A stretch of DNA of 9,600 nt, taken from an uncultured Coriobacteriaceae bacterium (GTDB taxonomy: Bacteria > Actinomycetota > Coriobacteriia > Coriobacteriales > UMGS124). The stretch spans positions 1-9,600 of the forward strand of contig CACZRK010000009.1 in assembly GCA_902783515.1 (NCBI GenBank), in the 5' to 3' direction. Below are positions 1-6,095 of this stretch, in pieces. Position numbers and translations under genes: made by a program. A model generated the notes under the pieces. It did no database searches and had not been told where the DNA came from. It was given only the letters and a program-made list of their open reading frames with translations. How positions within the stretch are numbered: the stretch's first letter is position 1; each line of letters begins with the position of its first letter.

Positions 1-1297
1 ACGGCGACACGACGCCCGCCGGCGCCACGATCTCCTCGACGTCAGACGCGGCGTCGCGGGCGCGGGCGCACTCGCCGGCATGGGCGCGCGCGAGGGCGGG
101 GACGACCATCGCGATGGCGTACAGCGTCGTGACGACCGTGGTGACCGCGGGCACGACGCCCATCCCCACGACCGACCCGAGGCGCAGCCCGCCAAGCGAC
201 GCGAGGCAGAAGAGCCCGACCGCCAGCGAGAAGATCGCGTCGCTGGCGAACTCGCGGGCGCTCGCCATCGCGCCGAGGACCGCCAGCGTGAGCAGCGCGG
301 CGTACCCGTACAGCGCGTACGTGAGCGCGACGGCGGGCACGGCGCCGGCGCCGAGCGCGTAGGTGACGTTGGAGGTCGCGAGCATGAGCGCCGCGAGCAG
401 AGGGATCACGATGTCGTTGGACACGCTCACGACCTGGCGATGCGCGAGGTGCGACGCCAGCAGCCCGAGCACGACGGCGCCGAGCGCGAGCGTCGCCATC
501 TGCACGAGGTGGTGGCCCATCGCGGTCGCGCGCATCATGCCCGTGACGAGCGCCAGGGCGAGCAGGCCCAGCAGCGCGCGCCAGCTCACCGCGACGAACG
601 ACCGCACGCGCTCGCCGAGGTCACGCGTGCCGTCGAGAGGATCGTCCGCGCCGTCGGGAGTGGGCCGCGCCGTGCGCCAGATGAGCAGCCCCACAGAGAC
701 GGCCATGGCGGACAGGTAGCACAGGACGCTCGCCGCGTCGGGCAGCTCGGCCAGGGCAATGCCGACGGCCGCGCGCGTGATGCCGGCGCACACGACCGCG
801 CGCATCGACGCCTGACGACCGAGGCGCGCGAACACGCGGCCCCACGCGAGCACGGCGCACAGGCAGCTCACGCCCGTGAGCGCGGCGAGCGGCCAGACGC
901 CGCCCATGAACCCGCCCAGGGCGTCGCCGCTCATCGCAGACCACGCGATCGCGAGGCCGTCGGTCACGAACAGCACGGCGCCGACGGCCGCCAGGGCGCC
1001 GTCGGGCACGCGCCGCGCGCCCCTGACAGCGTGCGGCAGCAGCGCGACGATCGCGGCGAGCAGCGCGCACACGTGCATCGCGGGCGCGAAGGCGTCGATC
1101 CACGCGGCGAGGCCGGCAAAGCGCTGGAAGGTGTTCATCGCCGCCGAGTCGATCGGCATCGTGGCGAGCAGGCACGCGAGCCCGACGCCGGCGGGCAGGA
1201 CCGACCGGAGCCGTGCCGACGGTGACGAGCCGGGCGCGTCGCTTGCGCGACCAGGCGTCACGACGGTCACGCTCTCGCCATTCGGCGTCCTGCCCAT
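1..1297 (-). CDS. Polytopic membrane sensor region of a LuxR-like regulator (C-terminus cut by window edge)
   Basis: The minus-strand frame stays open from ATG 1297 to the window edge (432 codons, no stop). After a polar N-terminus of about 30 residues it reads as about twelve hydrophobic helices, near residues 31-48, 73-89, 100-120, 131-153, 166-183, 190-207, 239-255, 265-283, 292-310, 317-341, 352-371 and 379-400. A polar stretch (RAHAGECARARDAASDVEE, 404-422) then begins. In Coriobacteriia this design usually ends in a C-terminal LuxR helix-turn-helix of about 65 residues, which would lie left of the window and is not seen. The start is supported by AGGGGGAG a few bases upstream. The gene is divergent from the flavoprotein at 1584, the usual place for its regulator. 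A plain 12-helix transporter cannot be excluded. An arginine-rich ORF in another minus frame (621-1406) is a shadow. Confidence 0.8.
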   Translation of the reverse strand, partial: MGRTPNGESVTVVTPGRASDAPGSSPSARLRSVLPAGVGLACLLATMPIDSAAMNTFQRFAGLAAWIDAFAPAMHVCALLAAIVALLPHAVRGARRVPDGALAAVGAVLFVTDGLAIAWSAMSGDALGGFMGGVWPLAALTGVSCLCAVLAWGRVFARLGRQASMRAVVCAGITRAAVGIALAELPDAASVLCYLSAMAVSVGLLIWRTARPTPDGADDPLDGTRDLGERVRSFVAVSWRALLGLLALALVTGMMRATAMGHHLVQMATLALGAVVLGLLASHLAHRQVVSVSNDIVIPLLAALMLATSNVTYALGAGAVPAVALTYALYGYAALLTLAVLGAMASAREFASDAIFSLAVGLFCLASLGGLRLGSVVGMGVVPAVTTVVTTLYAIAMVVPALARAHAGECARARDAASDVEEIVAPAGVVSP

Positions 1298-1457
1298 CCG
1301 CGTCTCCCCCTCGTCCCTCGGCCGGCCTCATGCCCGCACGCCCCTTGGGAGCACAGCATACCGCCGACGCGCGGATCGCCGCGTGAGACGCGCGCTCGTC
1401 GCGCACTCACCAACTCTCGTGATTGACACGCCGAGGCGCAGGCAGGAGGGTATGCGG

Positions 1458-1474
1458 GCAAATCAACGATTTGC
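1458..1474. promoter_or_regulatory. Perfect 7-3-7 palindrome between divergent regulator and flavoprotein genes
   Basis: GCAAATC-AAC-GATTTGC is a perfect dyad with 7-bp arms and a 3-bp centre, AT-rich against its surroundings. It lies 161 bp from the regulator start and 110 bp from the flavoprotein start. Its size suits a dimeric helix-turn-helix protein such as a NarL/LuxR-type regulator, so it is a candidate operator. A perfect -35-like TTGACA (1423-1428, plus) lies just upstream, but no good -10 follows at normal spacing; the nearest, TATGCG at 1451, is 22 bp away. Operator function is inferred. Confidence 0.5.
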
Positions 1475-1583
1475 TGCATGCAATTTCGCGCCGCGGCGCA
1501 TACGGTGGGCGCGTACCGCGTCGCCGGCACGCCGTCATGCGCCGACGACGAACCCCCGTCTCAGGAAACGCGAGGTCATCACC

Positions 1584-3464
1584 ATGAGCAAGAGTGCCAT
1601 GACGCGTCGTTCGTTCGTCACCTCCGCGGCGGCGGCAGCCGTCACCGCCGGCGCCGCCGCGCCCGCCCTCGGCGCCGAGAAGGCCGCGTCCTCATCGACC
1701 GACGCGTCAGCCGCGTCCCCCGCGAAGGCCGCCGGCACGCACCCCGACTACTACCTGTGCGACGAGGACTGGCTGGGGTCCGCGCCCGCCATCGCCGAGG
1801 CCGACATCGCCGGCACCCAGGACTTTGACGTCGTGGTGGTCGGCGGCGGCCATGCCGGCACGCAGGCGGCCCTCGCCGCCGCCCAGTGCGGCGCGAAGGT
1901 GGCGGTCGTGGAGAGCCACGCCGACGGCGAGATCGTCTACCGCGGCGACGACATCTGCAGCTACAACTCGGACCTCATGCTCGGCTGGGGCTTCGGGCCG
2001 TACGACCTGGACGAGATCGTGAACGAGTACGTCCGCCGGGCGAACGGCCGCTGCAACACCGGCGTGATTCGCCGCTTCGTCTACAACTCGGCCGACATGA
2101 TGAACAACATCGTCTCGCTGATCCCCGAGACCTCCAACCTGCTTGACCGCGAGGGCGGCCAGTGCATCGTCCAGATCGCCTACGACACCCCTGATGGGAG
2201 CAGCTACCCGCTGGAGCGCGGCGGCTACAAGATGTGGGCGTCCACGCTGCAGACCGTGGGCACCAAGAACCCGAGCCCGGTCGGCAAGGCCGGCCTCACC
2301 GGCGTCTCCCGCCTCACCGAGATCGAGACCTACTGCCGCGACGAGGCCGAGCGTCTGGGCGCCACCTGGCTCTGCGGCCACACGGGCGTCGAGTGCACGC
2401 AGGACGCTGACGGCGCCGTGACGGGCGTCATCGCGCAGGCCGCTGACGGCACGTACGTGCGGCTCAACGCCAGCAGGGGCGTCATCCTTGCCACGGGCGA
2501 CTTCGGCGCCAACGTCGACATGGTCTGGGAGCTGTGCAGCGAGTGCGCCGAGAACGCGATGCGCCACGGCGTGGAGCGCGACAGCCTGCGCGGCATGACG
2601 GACTGCGACGGCAGCGGCCACAAGATGGGCTGCTGGGCGGGCGGCGCCATCGAGAGCCACCCGCGCCCCGTCGCCGGCGACGCGCCCAGCATCGCCTTCG
2701 GCCCCTGGGGCTCCACGCCCTGCCTGTGGCTGAACTGCAAGGGCGAGCGCTTCATGAACGAGGAGTTCGCCGGCCTGCTGCTCGCCCAGTCCGTGCGCCA
2801 GCCCATCGACCTGACGGCCGCCATGGTCGGCAACTTTGCCGTCATGGACAGCAAGTACATGCAGTATATCCAGCTCGCCGGCCTGGACCATGGCGCGCCC
2901 AACTGGGGCTGGGAGGAGGGCATCCAGACCTTCCAGGAGAACATGGAGGCCCTGGACCCCGCGCAGGGCTCCGGCACCGTCCTGGGCTTGGAGATCGCGC
3001 AGATGGGCGGCGGCATGCCCGGCACCGTGTTCGTCGGCGCGACGGTCGAGGAGGCCCTGGCGAACGCCGGTCTCGCGGGCGACGCGCTGAAGGCGGCGAA
3101 GGCAAGCGTCGAGCGGTACAACGAGCTGTGCGCCGCTGCGAGGGACACCGACTTCGGCAAGGACGCCGACCTGCTGATCCCGATCGACGAGGGCCCCTTC
3201 TACGTCGCCGCGCAGGGCACGCAGCGCCTGTACGGCCCTGGCCTGAACACGCTGGCCGGCCTGTGCGTGAACAGCTACTACCAGGTGCTTGACGCGAACA
3301 AGGACGCCGTGATCCCCGGTCTGTACGCGGTGGGCAACACGATGGGCGAGCGCTACGGCAACGCGTACAACACGCCGAGCGCCGGCAACAACATGGGCAA
3401 CGCGCTCACGAGCGGTCGCGTGGCCGGCAAGCACGCCGCCGGGGCGATCGACGACATCGCGTAG
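1584..3464 (+). CDS. Tat-exported FAD-dependent flavoprotein, fumarate-reductase/flavocytochrome c superfamily
   Basis: 626 aa. ATG 1584 follows GAGG with 8-nt spacing. The N-terminus is a Tat signal, TRRSFV at 7-12, then an Ala-rich core and a likely cut after LGA (residue 31). A low-complexity Ser/Ala linker and EDWLGSAPAIAEADI (61-75) lead to the FAD Rossmann motif VVVVGGGHAG (83-92) with an acidic end at E110. Later come ATGDFG (303-308), IESHP (H359), GERFMNE (387-393) and the C-terminal FAD-capping segment (GLYAVGN, 579-585; GNNMGNALTSGRVAG, 601-615). There is no heme CxxCH and no FMN domain, so electrons must come from a separate partner. The His-His and Asn-Arg motifs expected near residues 556 and 596 in fumarate reductases are replaced (LN in GLNT; NAYNTPSAG). 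It is therefore probably an exported reductase of some other unsaturated organic acceptor, controlled by the divergent regulator. The substrate is unknown; a dehydrogenase is possible. Confidence 0.92.
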   Translation: MSKSAMTRRSFVTSAAAAAVTAGAAAPALGAEKAASSSTDASAASPAKAAGTHPDYYLCDEDWLGSAPAIAEADIAGTQDFDVVVVGGGHAGTQAALAAAQCGAKVAVVESHADGEIVYRGDDICSYNSDLMLGWGFGPYDLDEIVNEYVRRANGRCNTGVIRRFVYNSADMMNNIVSLIPETSNLLDREGGQCIVQIAYDTPDGSSYPLERGGYKMWASTLQTVGTKNPSPVGKAGLTGVSRLTEIETYCRDEAERLGATWLCGHTGVECTQDADGAVTGVIAQAADGTYVRLNASRGVILATGDFGANVDMVWELCSECAENAMRHGVERDSLRGMTDCDGSGHKMGCWAGGAIESHPRPVAGDAPSIAFGPWGSTPCLWLNCKGERFMNEEFAGLLLAQSVRQPIDLTAAMVGNFAVMDSKYMQYIQLAGLDHGAPNWGWEEGIQTFQENMEALDPAQGSGTVLGLEIAQMGGGMPGTVFVGATVEEALANAGLAGDALKAAKASVERYNELCAAARDTDFGKDADLLIPIDEGPFYVAAQGTQRLYGPGLNTLAGLCVNSYYQVLDANKDAVIPGLYAVGNTMGERYGNAYNTPSAGNNMGNALTSGRVAGKHAAGAIDDIA

Positions 3465-3482
3465 CGCCCCCGCCTCGTGACG

Positions 3483-3528
3483 GCCGCACCCCGCCCTCGC
3501 GGTGACCCTGCCGCGGGCGGGGTGCGGC
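3483..3528 (+). terminator. Strong GC hairpin after the first flavoprotein gene
   Basis: A perfect 14-bp stem (GCCGCACCCCGCCC at 3483-3496 with its complement at 3515-3528) begins 18 bp after the stop codon. GCGG and CCGC inside the loop can extend the stem. Only a weak T-containing run follows (TAATAAGGTTCTCT), so termination is likely but not a textbook U-tract. It marks the end of a single-gene transcript. Confidence 0.72.
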
Positions 3529-3564
3529 TAATAAGGTTCTCTCGATATATGCATGATTAACTCC

Positions 3565-3584
3565 ACTCGCGACCGTATGCGAGT
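3565..3584. promoter_or_regulatory. Inverted repeat ACTCGC-N8-GCGAGT in the AT-rich island
   Basis: Perfect 6-bp arms (3565-3570 and 3579-3584) flank 8 bp, for a 20-bp dyad about two helical turns long. That is typical of operators for dimeric helix-turn-helix proteins. It is a candidate regulator site upstream of trmL; no binder is identified. Confidence 0.35.
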
Positions 3585-3613
3585 CATATCTGTGCCGATA
3601 GATTACGATATAG

Positions 3614-3657
3614 ATGATGTTACATTATAAGTGTATATACATCATATATTGTACACT
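3614..3657. promoter_or_regulatory. Interleaved dyads: ATGATGT/ACATCAT, TGTATATACA and AGTGTA/TACACT
   Basis: Three overlapping symmetries occupy 44 bp. ATGATGT (3614-3620) pairs with ACATCAT (3639-3645). TGTATATACA (3632-3641) is a perfect 10-bp palindrome. AGTGTA (3630-3635) pairs with TACACT (3652-3657). The arms share bases, so not all can form hairpins at once. This could be a multi-site operator or mutually exclusive folds. Some symmetry is expected by chance in AT-rich DNA. Confidence 0.35.
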
Positions 3658-3782
3658 ATGCATTATGGATTTGACGATACCATGACAACCTCGTGAATGG
3701 CGCGATCCGTCGACCCGGCGCGGGGCCGTCGATCGCGCCAAGCGTGTACCATGGATGATGTCCAGATATGCCTCGCGCTTAC

Positions 3783-3832
3783 CGGGCGCCCGCAGGCACG
3801 CGGAGAGATCGCCTGTCGCAGGCGCCCGTTTT
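3783..3832 (+). terminator. Terminator-like hairpin with TTTT in the trmL leader (possible attenuator or small-RNA 3' end)
   Basis: CGGGCGCC (3783-3790) pairs perfectly with GGCGCCCG (3821-3828), and TTTT follows at 3829-3832. Inside, GCAGGC (3792-3797) pairs with GCCTGT (3811-3816), lengthening the stem. It lies 56 bp before the trmL start, on the sense strand. It would end transcripts coming from the AT-rich island, so it may be an attenuator for trmL or the 3' end of a short RNA. A second hairpin, GGCGCGATC (3699-3707) with GATCGCGCC (3731-3739), lies upstream in the same leader. Confidence 0.55.
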
Positions 3833-3888
3833 GCGTGGATGCCGTCACGCACGGCCTCCCACGCGCGCGAGGGAAGCGAGCCGTCCCC

Positions 3889-4473
3889 ATGCTCAACATC
3901 GTCCTCTTCCAGCCCGAGATCCCCTCCAACACCGGCAACATCGGCCGCACGTGCGTCATCACGGGCGCGCGCCTGCACCTGATCGGCCCGCTCGGCTTTT
4001 CGTTGGACGACCGGGCGCTGCGGCGCGCCGGCCTCGCCTACTGGGGCAGCCTCGACGAGGTGACCTACGCGAGCTGGGAGGACTTCCTCGCGCGCAACCC
4101 GACGGCGCGCGGCGACCGCGTCCACCTCCTCACCAAGCGCGGGGCGCGCACCTACGCGCGGAGCACGTACCGTGACGGCGACTACCTGGTCTTTGGCCGC
4201 GAGAGCTCGGGCCTGCCGCTCGAGCTGCTCGACGCCCATCCCGAGCTGTGCGAGCGCATCCCCATGCGATCCGATGACGACGCCCTCGGCGAGACGGCCG
4301 CGCCGTGGCGCGCGGAGTACGCGGGCCTGCACCCGGAGGCGCGGCGCGACATCGCAGGCAACTACGTGGACGAGCGCGTCGGTCGCATCACGAGCCTGAA
4401 CCTCTCCAACGCCGTCGCCATCGTCCTGTACGAGGCGCTGCGTCAGACCGGCTTCCCCGACATGGAGGCGTGA
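3889..4473 (+). CDS. trmL: tRNA (cytidine/uridine-34-2'-O)-methyltransferase TrmL, SPOUT family
   Basis: 194 aa. The enzyme transfers methyl from S-adenosylmethionine to the ribose of wobble base 34 in certain leucine tRNAs, in the cytoplasm. The family signature is clear: LNIVLFQPEIPSNTGNIGR at residues 2-20, GFSLDDRALRRAGLAY near 36-51, DGDYLVFGRESSGLP (96-110), IPM (124-126) and SLNLSNAVAIVLYEALRQ (169-186). The last three build the knotted SAM site. The E. coli protein is 157 aa; the extra length is almost all an insertion of about 37 residues between IPM and SLNLSNAV (about 127-166), rich in charged residues. I chose ATG 3889 because homology begins there; GAG at 3878-3880 is a modest ribosome site, and the frame upstream has no family resemblance. 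It is a housekeeping gene with no obvious link to the flavoprotein modules. Confidence 0.95.
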   Translation: MLNIVLFQPEIPSNTGNIGRTCVITGARLHLIGPLGFSLDDRALRRAGLAYWGSLDEVTYASWEDFLARNPTARGDRVHLLTKRGARTYARSTYRDGDYLVFGRESSGLPLELLDAHPELCERIPMRSDDDALGETAAPWRAEYAGLHPEARRDIAGNYVDERVGRITSLNLSNAVAIVLYEALRQTGFPDMEA

Positions 4474-4504
4474 GGGCGCGGCGGCGACGCAAGGCGGCGC
4501 GCCC
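4474..4504 (+). terminator. GC hairpin directly after trmL stop
   Basis: GGGCGCG (4474-4480) pairs with CGCGCCC (4498-4504) around a 17-nt loop, starting at the base after the trmL stop codon. There is no T-tract, so it may be a weak or Rho-assisted 3' end, or chance pairing in GC-rich sequence. Confidence 0.3.
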
Positions 4505-4550
4505 GCGTGAGCGCCCTGCGGGGAAACGCCACCGCGAGCCTCCGTGAGCC

Positions 4551-4689
4551 TGGGGAAACTTGGCGTTGCGAGGTGGGGAAATGCCGGTGCCAGAGTTGGG
4601 GAAATGTCGACAAAACAGTTGGGATTTTGCTGGTGCGGGAGTTGGGGTTTTGCTGGCGTGAGAGGTGGGATTATCTAGAACGCCGCAGG
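4551..4689. repeat. Degenerate tandem repeat, exact 23-bp period, six units
   Basis: Units begin at 4551, 4574, 4597, 4620, 4643 and 4666, each exactly 23 bp after the last. Each opens with TGGG, usually TGGGGAAA or TGGGRTTT. Most continue TGC-C/T-GG-T/C-G and end in GAGT, GAGG, CAGT or CAGG. The central units (4620 and 4643) are closest, sharing TTTTGCTGG at the same place. A possible seventh diverged unit (CGGGGAAACGCC) starts at 4519, off phase. The array is not a CRISPR: the whole period varies and there is no repeat/spacer split. It lies between the convergent trmL and DUF3159 genes. The rest of the gap (4690-4904) holds no gene I can support. Confidence 0.75.
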
Positions 4690-4787
4690 TGACGCATGGT
4701 ATCAGCAACAACGTGACACTCAACTGAGGGACTCATGCCGACGAGCGGTGGGTCACCGTACGTAACGACCCCTGCGCTGATGTCCCC

Positions 4788-4816
4788 GCCCCTACGACGC
4801 CCTTTGGCGAGGGGGC
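4788..4816 (-). terminator. Interrupted hairpin downstream of the DUF3159 gene
   Basis: GCCCC (4788-4792) pairs with GGGGC (4812-4816), and CGCC (4798-4801) with GGCG (4806-4809), leaving unequal internal loops. It lies about 90 bp past the stop of the minus-strand DUF3159 gene. No T-tract follows on the minus strand, so terminator function is doubtful. Confidence 0.3.
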
Positions 4817-4904
4817 TGCTGGGCCGTGACGCACGGAGCGCACAGGTCTGCGGCCAACCACAAGCCTGCGCTCGGCCACCCGCCAACATCCGCAATCCAG
4901 CCGC

Positions 4905-5756
4905 CTACGCCGAGGCCTCGTCCTGCACGGCCTCCGACACCTCCGCCGTGGTCGCCGCCTCCGCAGCCGCGGCCTGCGCCTGCACGCGCAGCTTGTGCTC
5001 GTGCCGCGGCGTCGCGATGATGAGGTACGAGATCCAGCACACGAGGGCGAACAGCGGCACGCCCAGCACGAGCGTCACCGTGCCGAGGGCGTAGACGTGC
5101 CCGGTCAGCCACAGCGGCACCTGGGCGGCGTCGCGCACGACGAACATGAGGACCCACAGCCACGTCGCCTTGGTGTAGGCGCGGCGCAGCTCCACGTCGT
5201 CGTGCCAGCCGTGATACCAGGCGCTCAGGCTCTCCGTGGGCGGCGCGGCGATGAGCTCGACGAAGTACCCGATGCCCGGGCGGCGCGCGACGAGCGACAC
5301 GCCCAGGACGACCGCCCAGACCGCGTTGATGATGCACGCGGGGAGATAGTAGTTGCGCGCGTCGGAGCTCTTGTACGCCGCGAAGAGGCAAATGAGCACC
5401 ATCACCGTGCCGGACACCACGCCCGCGACGGTCTGCCGCTGGATCAGGCGCGCCACGAGCATGACGGCGCACAGCACGAGCGACACGACGATGGTGAGCA
5501 TGAGGTCGCGGGAGATCAGGAACACCACGAGGAACGTCAGCTCGGGCAGGATGGACTCCACGATGCCGCGCGTGCCGCCCACCGAGCTCAGCACGCTGAA
5601 GTTGTCGGACGCGAGCGACGCGATGCCCGAGGCCGGGCGCACTGTCTCGCCCTGTGCGGCGGACGCGTGGCCTGCGGAGGGCTCGCGGCCCTCCACGGCG
5701 CCAGCCCGCGCGGCGTCGCCCTCGGCGGCTCGGGTGTCGTGCAACTCGTCTGTCAT
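4905..5756 (-). CDS. DUF3159 integral membrane protein
   Basis: 283 aa from ATG 5756. Residues 1-50 are a charged, Ala-rich cytoplasmic-looking segment. The DUF3159 pattern follows: SVGGTRGIVESILPELTF (58-75), RLIQRQTVAGVVSG (103-116), YYLPACIINAVWAVVLGVS (136-154), ARRPGIG (157-163), ELRRAYTKATWLWVLMFVVRD (189-209) and LGVPLFALVCWISYLI (231-246). About six helices fall near 70-84, 86-104, 111-127, 137-157, 198-216 and 224-247. The C-terminal tail is polar, Ala/Glu-rich and possibly coiled. The family has no established function; it is widespread in Actinobacteria. ATG 5756 is preferred over GTG 5765 because GGGAG sits 8 nt before it, while the GTG has only a crowded site. Its stop lies about 430 bp from the convergent trmL; it appears monocistronic. 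Confidence 0.85.
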   Translation of the reverse strand: MTDELHDTRAAEGDAARAGAVEGREPSAGHASAAQGETVRPASGIASLASDNFSVLSSVGGTRGIVESILPELTFLVVFLISRDLMLTIVVSLVLCAVMLVARLIQRQTVAGVVSGTVMVLICLFAAYKSSDARNYYLPACIINAVWAVVLGVSLVARRPGIGYFVELIAAPPTESLSAWYHGWHDDVELRRAYTKATWLWVLMFVVRDAAQVPLWLTGHVYALGTVTLVLGVPLFALVCWISYLIIATPRHEHKLRVQAQAAAAEAATTAEVSEAVQDEASA

Positions 5757-5779
5757 CGATGACACTCCCGTCTCTTCAT
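5753..5779 (-). CDS. Possible 8-codon upstream ORF overlapping the DUF3159 start (ATGA)
   Basis: ATG 5779 opens a frame encoding MKRRECHR. Its TGA stop (5753-5755) shares bases with the DUF3159 ATG (5754-5756). GAGGGG lies 4 nt before this ATG, a better ribosome site than that of the main gene. The arrangement fits translational coupling or a control leader. It is very short and may be chance. Confidence 0.3.
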   Translation of the reverse strand: MKRRECHR

Positions 5780-5885
5780 GGGTCCCCTCGCGCGCCGTCC
5801 ATTGGCCAGGCGCGACGCGTGGCGCGCATCGCCCGCCGCGCCCTTATGCGCACCCCTCATGCCCGCAGCCTACCACGCGCAAATC

Positions 5886-5924
5886 GCGCGCAAGTTGACG
5901 GAGGACGACGCACACCTTGCGCGC
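5886..5924. promoter_or_regulatory. 9-bp inverted repeat upstream of the DUF3159 gene
   Basis: GCGCGCAAG (5886-5894) is matched by CTTGCGCGC (5916-5924) across 21 bp. It lies about 130-170 bp upstream of the DUF3159 start, so it could be an operator or a leader hairpin. The rest of 5780-6095 shows no gene or clear promoter. Confidence 0.35.
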
Positions 5925-6095
5925 ATCGCCGTCGCCACAACGGACGGCGCGGCAACCACGTCTCTCGGGCAGCGCCGAGTCACGCGGACCGTGCCGCGCT
6001 GCGGATACGCTCGCGAGTGTTCGAGCGGCGTGCGCGGGGGGAGCGCGACGATCGCAGGCGTGTCATCGGATCAGCGAGGCGCACGCCGGGCGGCG

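Larger units (their letters stand above)
3529..3698. promoter_or_regulatory. AT-rich island with nested palindromes upstream of trmL
   Basis: By hand count this 170-bp stretch is about 36% G+C, against about 70% around it. It has no coding frame I can support. It holds several dyads (entered separately), TATGCAT at 3548 and again at 3657, and many -10-like hexamers (TTATAA at 3625, TATATT at 3645, TACACT at 3652). TTACGA at 3603 lies 16 bp from TTATAA, and TTGACG lies at 3671, so at least one promoter reading toward trmL is likely. I cannot choose the true one. The base composition would also fit a remnant of acquired DNA. Confidence 0.55.

Noticed and set aside
621..1406. Long arginine-rich ORFs on both strands over the left regulator (621-1406 minus, 80-1225 plus)
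   Set aside because: They are composition shadows: Arg/Ala/Gly runs with no domain, while the third frame gives clean membrane helices.
1423..1456. TTGACA (1423) with TATGCG (1451) as a promoter for the first flavoprotein
   Set aside because: The spacer would be 22 bp, too long for a normal promoter; mentioned only as context for the dyad.
876..1583. In-frame extension of the first flavoprotein upstream to 876
   Set aside because: The extension is open only because stops are rare at high GC. The Tat signal and ribosome site place the start at 1584.
1584..3464. Heme-bearing flavocytochrome c
   Set aside because: No CxxCH motif is present in the protein or nearby.
4551..4689. CRISPR array
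   Set aside because: The period of 23 bp is too short, there is no conserved repeat separate from unique spacers, and no cas gene is nearby.
4671..4895. 74-residue minus-strand ORF just after the DUF3159 stop
   Set aside because: It needs a TTG start with no good ribosome site, overlaps the tandem repeat and a hairpin, and shows no recognisable domain.
4735..5094. 119-residue plus-strand ORF
   Set aside because: Most of it lies antisense to the DUF3159 coding region and its composition is that of a shadow frame.
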